Positions 17,712 to 26,396 of a stretch of 64,000 bases of DNA are shown here, one piece after another. A model generated the notes under the pieces. That model was given only the letters and a program-made list of their open reading frames with translations. It made no database searches and was not told where the DNA came from. The stretch spans positions 1,178,001 through 1,242,000 of the forward strand of contig CP034120.1 of NCBI GenBank assembly GCA_003856375.1. The letters are read 5' to 3'. Made by a program: the position numbers and the translations under genes. The first letter of the stretch is position 1. Each line of letters starts with the position of its first letter. This stretch comes from Glaciecola amylolytica. Its GTDB lineage: Bacteria; Bacteroidota; Bacteroidia; Flavobacteriales_D; Crocinitomicaceae.

Positions 17712-18950
17712 ATGAATTCAACATTGTTAGAATCAGTAGCCAATGAATTTGGTACTCCGGTTTATGTGTATGATGAGGCAAAAATTATTGCTCAGTATAC
17801 CCGCCTGAAAAATGCTTTTGGTTCACAGGAAGTAAAGTTGCATTATGCCATGAAGGCATTGAGTAATGTAAATGTTCTGAAGACCTTAAAAGATCAGGGA
17901 GCCGGTTTGGATGCTGTTTCTATCGAGGAAGTCTTACTTGGATTGAAAGCCGGATTTAACCCGGACGAGATCATGTATACTCCGAACGGAGTTGCTTTTT
18001 CAGAAATCGAAGAAGCAGTTTCTCTCGGTGTGATGATTAATATCGACAATCTGAGTGTTCTGGAACATTTCGGATCTGTTTACGGTTCGGAAGTTTCTGT
18101 TTGCATCCGCATCAATCCGCATATTCTGGCGGGTGGGAATGCAAATATTTCCGTGGGTCACATCGATTCGAAATTCGGAATCTCGATCCACCAGTTGAGA
18201 CACATTCAGCGCATTGTGGAACACTACAAATTGCATATCGTAGGTTTGCATATGCATACCGGAAGTGATATTGTAGATGCAGATGTGTTTTTGCAGGGAG
18301 CAGAATTGCTCTATCAGGCAGCAAGTTATTTTCCCGAATTGCAGTTTATGGATTTCGGCTCCGGATTCAAAGTGGCATACAAGGAAGGTGATTTCGTTAC
18401 ACCAATTGAAGAGATCGGTAAAAAAATAGGAAAGTCCTTTCAAAATTTCTGTAAGGAATACGGAAGAGAACTGGAATTGTGGTTTGAGCCGGGGAAATTT
18501 CTGGTAAGTGAAAGTGGTGTATTATTGGTATCGGTCAATGTAGTGAAGCAAACAACTTCGACCGTTTTTCTGGGAGTAAACAGCGGTCAAAATCACCTGA
18601 TCCGCCCGATGTTCTATAATGCTTATCACCGGATTGAAAATATATCCAATCCGGAGGGACAACAGAAATTATATTCTGTGGTGGGATACATTTGCGAGAC
18701 CGATACGTTTGCGTATGACCGCCCGATCTCGGAGGCAAAAGTAGGCGACACGCTGGCAATTTACAATGCAGGAGCTTATGGTTTCAGCATGAGTAATCAG
18801 TATAATTCCCGTTTAAGACCTGCGGAAATTTATATTCGCGACGGCAAACCGCTATTGATCCGCAAAAGAGAAACTCTGGACGATATTATCCGTAATGAAA
18901 TAGACTTATCCAAAAATTCATCCCCTGCTGCTACAACGATGAATCATTGA
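17712..18950 (+). CDS. lysA: Diaminopimelate decarboxylase
   Basis: Catalyses the PLP-dependent decarboxylation of meso-diaminopimelate to L-lysine, the last step of lysine synthesis, in the cytoplasm. The 412-residue protein is a fold-III decarboxylase: PLP Lys48 in 'LHYAMKALSN', 'GLDAVSIEEV', 'GLHMHTGSDI', the phosphate-binding 'MDFGSGFK', 'WFEPGKFLVSESG', and the partner-subunit active-site Cys in 'GYICETDTFAYDR'. A late 'YNAGAYGFSMSNQYN' is also diagnostic. The gene has its own promoter and terminator. No other lysine genes are adjacent. Confidence 0.95.
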   Translation: MNSTLLESVANEFGTPVYVYDEAKIIAQYTRLKNAFGSQEVKLHYAMKALSNVNVLKTLKDQGAGLDAVSIEEVLLGLKAGFNPDEIMYTPNGVAFSEIEEAVSLGVMINIDNLSVLEHFGSVYGSEVSVCIRINPHILAGGNANISVGHIDSKFGISIHQLRHIQRIVEHYKLHIVGLHMHTGSDIVDADVFLQGAELLYQAASYFPELQFMDFGSGFKVAYKEGDFVTPIEEIGKKIGKSFQNFCKEYGRELELWFEPGKFLVSESGVLLVSVNVVKQTTSTVFLGVNSGQNHLIRPMFYNAYHRIENISNPEGQQKLYSVVGYICETDTFAYDRPISEAKVGDTLAIYNAGAYGFSMSNQYNSRLRPAEIYIRDGKPLLIRKRETLDDIIRNEIDLSKNSSPAATTMNH

Positions 18951-18984
18951 AGAGACAAGAACTTTTCGTTAACCTGATTTTATC

Positions 18985-19014
18985 AAGCCGGTACTTGACT
19001 GCCGGCTTTTTTAT
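18985..19014 (+). terminator. Terminator of lysA
   Basis: AAGCCGG / CCGGCTT stem with a 10-base loop followed by TTTTTT, 34 bases after the lysA stop. Confidence 0.88.
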
Positions 19015-19027
19015 TTGCGGGTGTATT

Positions 19028-19086
19028 CTGAAACTCAATGATACCGGAGCTCTAAAGGTTTTTAACGGTTACGCAACGGATAAATA
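19028..19086 (+). repeat. 59-bp direct repeat, copy A
   Basis: Begins CTGAAACTCAATGATACC and ends CAACGGATAAATA. It matches 19219-19277 at 53 of 59 positions without gaps, with differences confined to two short patches. The pair, the element between them and the lysA terminator fill the 329-base gap 18951-19279, which holds no gene. Confidence 0.85.
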
Positions 19087-19128
19087 TGAACGAGTGCGGG
19101 AAGCATCAGTCCGTTTGTGAGTTTTTTC

Positions 19129-19176
19129 GCTATATCCCTTACTATCACTGGGTAAATAGATAGATGTCTATTTGTC
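19129..19176 (+). repeat. Copy 2 of the dispersed element seen at 7663
   Basis: GGGTAAATAGATA-ATGTCTAT with the same flanking text as 7663-7710 at a constant offset of 11466 bases. It lies between the two 59-bp direct repeats. Confidence 0.5.
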
Positions 19177-19218
19177 TTTTTAATAGGGAAGAATTCGTCA
19201 GAGAATTCAGGATATTTC

Positions 19219-19277
19219 CTGAAACTCAATGATACCAAGCCTCTAAAGGTTTTTAACGGTTATGAAACGGATAAATA
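19219..19277 (+). repeat. 59-bp direct repeat, copy B
   Basis: Second copy of the repeat at 19028-19086. It ends 3 bases before the stop codon of the methyltransferase gene on the other strand. Confidence 0.85.
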
Positions 19278-19279
19278 CA

Positions 19280-19921
19280 TTATTTATTCATCTTCTTTGA
19301 AATGATAATCAGATCAGTATCCGATTCATTCTCCGAAATAACATATTCCTGTGTTCGAACCGACAGAATTTCGAATCCCAAAGATTCGAGCACCTGACTC
19401 AAAAAAGAACTTTCATAATAATGCATCATAACCAGTTCTCCGGTACTTGAAGGCCTGAATCGTGAGTTTTCATACTGGTCTTCCATCGTGCTGATGTAAA
19501 GAATACCACCCGGATTCAGGATTGCATGGGCACTTTTGAGAAAAACAAGTACTTGTTCTTTTGAAAGATAGGGAAAGAGAAAACCAACGATGAGCGCATC
19601 GAACGATTGATTTAATGCATCCAGTTTTAGTGCATCATGAATCTGAAAACGCGCATCGGGATTGTTGATTTGAGCAAGACTGATCATGTTCGGAGCCAGA
19701 TCAATACCGAGTAAGTTCAGATCGGGGCGTTTTTTGAGCAGGTGATTACTGATGTTTCCCGGACCGCATGCAATGTCCAGGATACTTGAGTTTTGTTTCA
19801 CTTGCAGCAGAAACTTGTCTAAATCGACTTGATAAGCATCCACTGAAAAGAAACGCTGCTGATAGGAATCAGCAAGTTTGTTGAATAATTCGACTGCTTT
19901 CCGGTTTTCAGCATTTTCCAT
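19280..19921 (-). CDS. Class I SAM-dependent methyltransferase
   Basis: A 213-residue methyltransferase of the UbiE/Methyltransf_25 type. Motif I 'ILDIACGPGNISNHLL' (about 47-62) binds S-adenosylmethionine, 'LLGIDLAPNMISLAQ' has the acidic ribose-binding Asp, then 'ARFQIHDALKL' and 'AHAILNPGGILYISTMEDQ' complete the core. The substrate is unknown; no biosynthetic neighbours are present. The Ser/Glu-rich end 'SENESDTDLIIISKK' is not informative. It stands alone, convergent with lysA and divergent from the following secreted pair. Confidence 0.9.
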   Translation of the reverse strand: MENAENRKAVELFNKLADSYQQRFFSVDAYQVDLDKFLLQVKQNSSILDIACGPGNISNHLLKKRPDLNLLGIDLAPNMISLAQINNPDARFQIHDALKLDALNQSFDALIVGFLFPYLSKEQVLVFLKSAHAILNPGGILYISTMEDQYENSRFRPSSTGELVMMHYYESSFLSQVLESLGFEILSVRTQEYVISENESDTDLIIISKKMNK

Positions 19922-19991
19922 AGTTAAAATAAGAATTCAAAATGTTTTTTATTAAACACTCTGTTGAAATTAGGTTAAATCTATTATTTTC

Positions 19992-20024
19992 TTTGAATAT
20001 AGCAACCCCTTTATCTTACTTTCG
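19992..20024 (+). promoter_or_regulatory. Promoter of the 20063-23148 operon
   Basis: TTTG at 19992-19995, 21-base spacer, TACTTTCG at 20017-20024 (one mismatch to TAnnTTTG). The ATG is 38 bases downstream. Confidence 0.5.
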
Positions 20025-20062
20025 TTAGTACTAATAGAATTTGTAAAACAATTCATTACACT

Positions 20063-20344
20063 ATGAGATTACTACTACTAGCAGCATTAGCTTCGGCTTT
20101 TGGTGCAACTACTGCTTATGCGCATACCCGATATGCGCCACACACACCTGTGTATCGGTTTGTACCTTCCGATACAATATCTTCCGATTCATTGCAAAGA
20201 CTTTATCAGCGAATTGATTTGCTTTCTGTTTTTGAATTGAAAAAAATGCGGGAATCCTATATCTACAAGAATAGGACGCAACCGTCAAATCAGAACAGGC
20301 AAATTTTGCTTTATGTAGAAGAACGATTAAAGCTTGCCCAATGA
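20063..20344 (+). CDS. Small secreted protein (93 aa)
   Basis: An exported protein of 93 residues: signal peptide 1 to about 20 ('AALASAFGATTAYA'), then a short polar segment rich in Asp/Ser and a helix 'QRLYQRIDLLSVFELKKMRE' ending in Arg/Gln/Leu text. I do not recognise a family. Its last 4 bases overlap the ATG of the 935-residue gliding-associated protein (ATGA), so translation is coupled and the two products are probably needed together, perhaps as partner or chaperone in the periplasm. That partner idea is inference. Confidence 0.75.
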   Translation: MRLLLLAALASAFGATTAYAHTRYAPHTPVYRFVPSDTISSDSLQRLYQRIDLLSVFELKKMRESYIYKNRTQPSNQNRQILLYVEERLKLAQ

Positions 20345-23148
20345 AAAAGCTGATCTACCTTCTTGTGTTTGTTCTGATAAGTTTATCCGGATTTACACAG
20401 CCTCCATGTGGTTCTAACCCAGCAGCAGGAAATACGTGTGCCCAGGCAACACCTATTTGCGAGTTGAACGGTTATTGCGGAAACACATCGGCTTCTTATA
20501 CAGTGAATACCTGGAGTTCTTCCTGCGGATTTTTAGGATTATCTGATTGCGGGTTGACCGGCGAATTCTGTGGTTCGATCGAAAACAATTCCTTTTTGAG
20601 TTTCGTGGCTTCCTCTTCATCGATTTCGTTTGATGTCTGGGTTTACAATTCGGCTAATGGAGACGGAATTCAGATCATGATTTTCTCGGCGAATAACTGT
20701 TCCGGTAATGTGAATTCCTATTATTGCAGTCAGTTGGCTCCGTCTGCGGCTTCTCAAAACGTTTCTGCCAGTGGGTTAACTCCGGGAAATACCTATTACA
20801 TCATGATCGATGGTTTTGCCGGAGATGTGTGTGATTATACTTTTGCTGCGAATTCAGGAGTAGCTATTCCGGTAGATGTAACACCAGTAACATCAACGAT
20901 TTGCTCGGGGCAATCTGTTACACTGACAGCCACCGGAGGAAATGGAACATACACCTGGAATGCTTCACCGAATTTAAGCGGAACAAGTGGCGCTACTGTT
21001 ACGGCTACACCTCCTTCAACACCCGGAACTTACACGTATACGGTCAATTCATCAGGAGGAAACCCGATGTGTCCGTCATCTACTTCTGCAACAGCAATAA
21101 TTATCGTAAACTCATGCGGTGGATGCACTGTAACAGCTGCGAACAGCGGAGACGTTTGTCAAGGAACCCCGACTTTTAACCTCACAGCAACGAATGTTGC
21201 AGGTGGAACTTTTAACTGGGTTGGCCCGAACGGATTTACTTCGGGCGTTCAAAATCCGACGGCTGTGCCTGTTCCGGCAACTCCGGGATCTTACACTTAT
21301 ACCGTTACGGCTACAGTTGCGGGAGTTCCCTGCAGTTCAACAACTACCTTAGTGGTCCATCCTACACCGACTATTGCAGCTCCGGCAGCAACTTTATGTG
21401 TAGGAGCTACAACCGCTTTGACGGGTTCCGGAACAGCGCATACGACGACCCCCTGGACCTCTTCAAACACTTCCGTGGCAACAGTTTCTGCAAGTGGGGT
21501 AGTAACAGCTGTAGCAACCGGAACAACAACGATTACATTTATGAATTCCGGGTCTTGTACACAAACTCAGGTCATTACGGTAGTTGCAAATCCAACGGCT
21601 TCTATTTCCGGGAGTGCAACAATTTGTTCGGGAACAAATGCAACATTAACCTTCACCGGAACTCCGAATGCTACAGTAACTTATCAGGTTGGTGGGACAA
21701 ACCAGACTGTGGTTTTGGATGCAGCAGGAAATGCGACCATTTCAGTTTCACCGGTCAGCACAACGACTTATTCATTGGCGAGCGTTCAGATAAACCCGCC
21801 GGGAGGATGCAGCTCAACAATTTCAGGATCGGCAACAATTACTGTTTCGCCTCCTCCGGTTGCAACTGCTGTTCTTCCCATCAATGAATGTACGGGAGAC
21901 AATGTGGTGATTCCTGCATTTGTATCAACACCGGCCGGGGCAACATTTACCTGGTCAAACAGTAATCCTTCGATCGGATTGGCAGCGAACGGTACCGGAA
22001 ATATTCCTTCATTCACTGGTTTGAACCCGGGAACAACTCCGAATACTGCGACGATTACATTGACACCGGCATTGAACAGTTGCGTAGGAGCAAACATCAC
22101 TTTTGTAATTACAATTACGCCTCCTCCCACAGCAAATGCCGGATCGGATGTTTCGATTTGTCAGGGAATTTCAGGGGGAAATCAAATCGGGCAACCCCCG
22201 GTTTCCGGAAATTCGTATTCCTGGTCTCCGTCGACCGGTTTAAGCGATGCAACGATTGCCAATCCGACGTTTAGTACTTCCGTTCCGGGCACAACAACTT
22301 ATACGCTCACGGTTACAAATGCTGCGGGTTGTACCAATTCGGATGTTGTTTCCGTAACGGTGTTTGCACTTCCGGCAGTTTCATTTACCAGTAACATTAC
22401 TTCAGGATGTGATCCGCAAACGATCATTTTCACGAACAACAATGCGAACTCAGTTAATTGTGTCTGGAATTTTCAAGGATTCGGAACACAGAACGGATGC
22501 GGAACGGTGACTCAATTGTATAATGCAGCCGGAGTTTTTGATGTGGGACTGACTATTACGGATGCGAACGGTTGTACCAATTCGGCAACGAATGCGGGGA
22601 TGATTTCAATTTTTCCTCAGCCGGATGCGAGCTTTAGTGCCAATCCGACTCAAACAAGCATCGTTGATCCTTACTTCGTATTTACGAATACATCTTCATC
22701 TGCCACAAACTATTCCTGGGATTTTGGAGACGGTACAAATTCATCGGCCTTCAGTCCGTCTCACACGTATCCGGAAACTCCTGGTTCTTATCGTGTGATG
22801 CTTTATGCTTCCTCCGGACCTTGTATTGATTCCGCATGGGCAACGGTAGAAGTATTGGACGAATTGATTTATTACGTTCCGAATACATTCACACCTGACG
22901 GTGATGAGTATAACAACATTTTCCTGCCGGTTTTCAATAATAGTTTCGACAAACAATCTTATACCATGCTGATCTTTAACCGTTGGGGAGAAGTACTTTT
23001 CGAATCGCATGATTTGTCGGTAGGCTGGGACGGAACCTATATGGGCGCGCTGTGTAAGGAAGGACAATACGCCTATAAAATTGTGATTAAGCAACGAAAC
23101 AGAGATAAACGGATCGAGGTTATCGGTCATGTGAATCTCTTCAGATAA
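20341..23148 (+). CDS. Surface protein with Ig/PKD domains and gliding-type C-terminal domain
   Basis: A 935-residue exported protein (signal 1 to about 19, '...SLSGFTQ'). It has an N-terminal Cys-rich domain ('CGSNPAAGNTCAQATPICEL'), several Ig-like and BIG2-like beta domains rich in Thr/Ser/Gly (about 175-680), PKD domains ('SWDFGDGTNSSAFSPSHTYP') and the gliding-motility-associated C-terminal domain ('YYVPNTFTPDGDEYNN', 'IFNRWGEVLFES', 'GWDGTYMG', 'GQYAYKIV', 'GHVNLFR'), a type B T9SS export signal. It is likely an adhesin on the cell surface. It is coupled to the small gene upstream and ends at a terminator. Confidence 0.92.
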   Translation: MKKLIYLLVFVLISLSGFTQPPCGSNPAAGNTCAQATPICELNGYCGNTSASYTVNTWSSSCGFLGLSDCGLTGEFCGSIENNSFLSFVASSSSISFDVWVYNSANGDGIQIMIFSANNCSGNVNSYYCSQLAPSAASQNVSASGLTPGNTYYIMIDGFAGDVCDYTFAANSGVAIPVDVTPVTSTICSGQSVTLTATGGNGTYTWNASPNLSGTSGATVTATPPSTPGTYTYTVNSSGGNPMCPSSTSATAIIIVNSCGGCTVTAANSGDVCQGTPTFNLTATNVAGGTFNWVGPNGFTSGVQNPTAVPVPATPGSYTYTVTATVAGVPCSSTTTLVVHPTPTIAAPAATLCVGATTALTGSGTAHTTTPWTSSNTSVATVSASGVVTAVATGTTTITFMNSGSCTQTQVITVVANPTASISGSATICSGTNATLTFTGTPNATVTYQVGGTNQTVVLDAAGNATISVSPVSTTTYSLASVQINPPGGCSSTISGSATITVSPPPVATAVLPINECTGDNVVIPAFVSTPAGATFTWSNSNPSIGLAANGTGNIPSFTGLNPGTTPNTATITLTPALNSCVGANITFVITITPPPTANAGSDVSICQGISGGNQIGQPPVSGNSYSWSPSTGLSDATIANPTFSTSVPGTTTYTLTVTNAAGCTNSDVVSVTVFALPAVSFTSNITSGCDPQTIIFTNNNANSVNCVWNFQGFGTQNGCGTVTQLYNAAGVFDVGLTITDANGCTNSATNAGMISIFPQPDASFSANPTQTSIVDPYFVFTNTSSSATNYSWDFGDGTNSSAFSPSHTYPETPGSYRVMLYASSGPCIDSAWATVEVLDELIYYVPNTFTPDGDEYNNIFLPVFNNSFDKQSYTMLIFNRWGEVLFESHDLSVGWDGTYMGALCKEGQYAYKIVIKQRNRDKRIEVIGHVNLFR

Positions 23149-23162
23149 AATCAAAAAAGAAA

Positions 23163-23197
23163 GTCGGGGTGAATAATTTTTCACCCCGACCTTTTTT
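23163..23197. terminator. Bidirectional terminator between convergent genes
   Basis: GTCGGGGTGAA / TTCACCCCGAC, 11-bp perfect stem, 6-base loop, with CTTTTTTG on the right and an A-rich flank on the left. It can serve the gliding-associated gene and the metal-efflux operon. Confidence 0.9.
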
Positions 23198-23259
23198 GTT
23201 AATTTAAGCTACCACACTTAACTATTAGAAATCTTTCGTATTGTTTATTGAGCTTATAC

Positions 23260-26200
23260 TTATTCCGGTTTTGTTGTTTTAGGAACGAGTTTTTTGCGTT
23301 CTCTGATATGCAATGCCTTGTGATAAATGATCGGGAACACCAAAAGTGTGAAGATTGTAGCTGTCACCAATCCTCCGATAATCACAATTGCAAGCGGTTT
23401 CTGGCTTTCAGAACCGATTCCACTGCTCAGAGCGGCAGGAAGTAAACCGATTGCGGCCATCATTGCGGTCATAATTACCGGTCTTGTTCTCACTTTTACC
23501 GCATTTACGATTGCCTGACCCAAATCATCCAGCGATTTTGCCTGTTTATGGAATTCGGAGATCAGAATCACACCGTTCTGGACACAAATCCCAAAGAGTG
23601 CGATGAATCCTACTCCGGCTGAAATCCCGAAGTTCATTCCCGTAACGTGCAAGGCCAGAATTCCACCGATTAAGGCAAAGGGAACATTGATCAAAACATA
23701 CGCTGCGTCTTTTGCATTGTTGAACATAATAAACAGGAGAATGAAAATCATAACCAAACTAATAGGAACTACCTGTGATAAACGCTTACTGGCACGTACC
23801 TGATTTTCAAATTCTCCTGTCCAACCTAATTTATATCCCGAAGGAAGTTTGATGTGTGTATTTACATTGTGCTGTGCTTCGGCAATGGTGCTTCCCAAAT
23901 CCCGTTCGCGGACAGAGAATTTTACTCCGATAAACCGTTTTGTATTGTCGCGGTATATGAAAGCCGGTCCGGTGATCTGCTTCACTGTTGCAACTTCTTT
24001 CAAAGGAATCCGGTTTCCGGTAATGGTCGGAATCATCAGCATCAGGATATCTTCTTCGTTTTTACGGAAGTCTTTATCATAACGGATCCGGATATCGAAT
24101 TTCTTTTCTCCTTCGTATTTCTGCGTTGCGGTTTTTCCACCGATTGCCATTTCAATCACAGCCTGAGCTTCGGATTTTGTAACTCCGTAGATCGCCATTT
24201 TTTCTTCATCCAAAACAACACTCATCTCCGGTTGTCCCACATTTCGAAGAATTCCGACATCCTTGATTCCGGGAACATCCTTGATTTGAGCGATGACCTG
24301 ATTGGCATATTCGTCCAGTTTGTCCAGATCGTCGCCGTAAATCTTAATTGCATTGGAGGCTTTGATACCTGCAGCAGCTTCAGCTACGTTGTCAATGATC
24401 GGCTGGGAATAGTTGAATGTAATTCCCTGATAAACGCTCAGGTTCTTATCCATTTCATCCACGATTCCATCCATGGTGATTTTCCGTTTCCATTCTGATT
24501 TCGGGTATAAGTCAACCTGGAATTGCACGAAGTAGAAACCGTTCGGATCCGTTCCGTCATTACTTCTTCCGGTTTGAGAAAGAACCGATTTTACTTCGGG
24601 AAAGTGTTTCAGTTTCTCTCGAAGTTCGTTGGTGATTTTCACACTTTCAGTCAATGAGGTACTCATCGGTAATTCTGCAGTAACCCATAATGCTCCTTCG
24701 TTCAGCGGTGGCAGGAATTCTGTTCCCAGCCATCTGGTTGAAACAACTGTTAATCCGAAACAGGCTGCTGCGATAAGCAAGGTGAGCTTTTTACGTTTGA
24801 AAGTCCATGTAAATCCTTTGTCGATGGTTTTGTTGACAAAGCGCGTGAAGAAATTTTCTTTTTCCTTCACATTCTTATTGAGCAGGAGCGAGCTCAATAC
24901 CGGAACGAGGGTCAAGGTAAAGATCAATGCACCAAGTAAGGCAAAACCGAGTGTCCACGCAAGCGGCGAGAACATTTTTCCTTCCACTTTTTCAAAAGAG
25001 AAAATGGGAAGCAAAGCCGAAATGATAATCAACTTGGAAAAGAAGATGGCTTTTCCCATCTGAATTCCTGTGGTACGGATCAATCCCATTTTGGCCAGTT
25101 TATTGAATCTTCCCATTCCAACCTGCTTGGCTTTGTGGTCAAGAGCGACGAAAATCCCCTCGACCATGACGACGGCTCCATCAATGATGATCCCGAAGTC
25201 GATTGCACCTAAAGAGATGAGGTTTGCGCTCATTCCTTTCAGGTAAAGCATGAAAAAAGCGAATAACAAAGAGAGCGGAATGACGACTGCCACAACAACC
25301 GTTGTTCTCCAATCTGCCATGAAAATAAATACGACAACGGTAACCAGAACGATTCCTTCCAGTAAGTTGTGCATCACCGTTTCCGTACAATAAGTCATCA
25401 GGTTATCGCGGTCGTAGAATGTTTCCATTTTCACGTCGGAAGGAAGGGTAGACGTGTTCAGTTCTTCAATCTTCTCTTTCACGCGCGCCAGAACTTCGCT
25501 CGGATTTTCCCCTTTTCGCATCACCACGATTCCTTCTACCACATCGTCGTTTTTCCCCAGACCAACCTGGCCAACTCTTGGCGCGCTGGCTTCCTGAACG
25601 GTTGCAACGTTTTTAACCAACAGCGGATTGCCGTTGAAAATGTCAACGATCGTGTTTTCAATGTCGGTTTTGTTGTCCAGAAGCCCGATTCCTCTGACGA
25701 CGTAAGCCTGACCGTTTTTCTCGATTACATCACCACCTACATTCAAATTCGAACGATGGACGGCGTCATATAATTCCAGAGGAGTTAAGTCGTATTGCTG
25801 CAATTTCACCGGATCGACGGAAATTTCGTAGATTTTTTCCTGTCCTCCGAATGCTACCACATCAGCAACTCCGGCTACGCTGCGCAGTTCCCGGTCGATT
25901 GTCCAGTTTTGGATCGTCAACAAATCCCGCGAATCCCGATCTTTACTGGTGAGAATATAGCGGAATATTTCTCCTGTGGGACCGTAGGGAGGTTGAACAT
26001 CTGCATCGACTCCGTCCGGGAGCTGGACGTTTTTCAGAAGGTTATTGACTTGCTGCCGGGCAAAGAAATCGTCCACATCGTCCTCAAAAATGACTTTGAT
26101 TACAGAAAGTCCGAACATCGTTACGCTGCGCACGTTGGTTTTCTTCTGAACGCTGTTCATAGCGATTTCTATCGGAGTGGTCACAAAACGTTCCACTTCT

Positions 26201-26385
26201 TCGGCACTTCTTCCGTTCCATTCAGAGACGATGATAATTTGCGTATTTGTTACATCCGGAAATGCTTCAATAGGAATCCGGATATAGCTGATCACACCTG
26301 CGATGATCAGTAATCCTACCCAAAAAAACGTGAAAAACTTGTTTTTCAGGGAAAATGAAAGAATACTTTTAATGAAATTGTTCAT
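23260..26385 (-). CDS. Heavy-metal RND efflux pump, CzcA/CusA family
   Basis: An inner-membrane metal/proton antiporter of 1041 residues, normal for HME-RND pumps. TM4 has 'GAIDFGIIIDGAVVMVEG' with D396, D402 and E409 at the same spacing as the essential D402/D408/E415 of CzcA. The N terminus ('RIPIEAFPDVTNTQI') and 'NGRSAEEVERFVTTPIE' are also HME-typical. The segment 'VAEAAAGIKASNAIKIYGDD' lacks the Met that CusA uses for Cu(I)/Ag(I), which favours divalent ions (Co, Zn, Cd or Ni); this last point is inference. It is last in the operon TolC-like, adaptor, pump, with 11 bases between adaptor and pump. Confidence 0.95.
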   Translation of the reverse strand: MNNFIKSILSFSLKNKFFTFFWVGLLIIAGVISYIRIPIEAFPDVTNTQIIIVSEWNGRSAEEVERFVTTPIEIAMNSVQKKTNVRSVTMFGLSVIKVIFEDDVDDFFARQQVNNLLKNVQLPDGVDADVQPPYGPTGEIFRYILTSKDRDSRDLLTIQNWTIDRELRSVAGVADVVAFGGQEKIYEISVDPVKLQQYDLTPLELYDAVHRSNLNVGGDVIEKNGQAYVVRGIGLLDNKTDIENTIVDIFNGNPLLVKNVATVQEASAPRVGQVGLGKNDDVVEGIVVMRKGENPSEVLARVKEKIEELNTSTLPSDVKMETFYDRDNLMTYCTETVMHNLLEGIVLVTVVVFIFMADWRTTVVVAVVIPLSLLFAFFMLYLKGMSANLISLGAIDFGIIIDGAVVMVEGIFVALDHKAKQVGMGRFNKLAKMGLIRTTGIQMGKAIFFSKLIIISALLPIFSFEKVEGKMFSPLAWTLGFALLGALIFTLTLVPVLSSLLLNKNVKEKENFFTRFVNKTIDKGFTWTFKRKKLTLLIAAACFGLTVVSTRWLGTEFLPPLNEGALWVTAELPMSTSLTESVKITNELREKLKHFPEVKSVLSQTGRSNDGTDPNGFYFVQFQVDLYPKSEWKRKITMDGIVDEMDKNLSVYQGITFNYSQPIIDNVAEAAAGIKASNAIKIYGDDLDKLDEYANQVIAQIKDVPGIKDVGILRNVGQPEMSVVLDEEKMAIYGVTKSEAQAVIEMAIGGKTATQKYEGEKKFDIRIRYDKDFRKNEEDILMLMIPTITGNRIPLKEVATVKQITGPAFIYRDNTKRFIGVKFSVRERDLGSTIAEAQHNVNTHIKLPSGYKLGWTGEFENQVRASKRLSQVVPISLVMIFILLFIMFNNAKDAAYVLINVPFALIGGILALHVTGMNFGISAGVGFIALFGICVQNGVILISEFHKQAKSLDDLGQAIVNAVKVRTRPVIMTAMMAAIGLLPAALSSGIGSESQKPLAIVIIGGLVTATIFTLLVFPIIYHKALHIRERKKLVPKTTKPE

Positions 26386-26396
26386 ACTTCCCTGTT

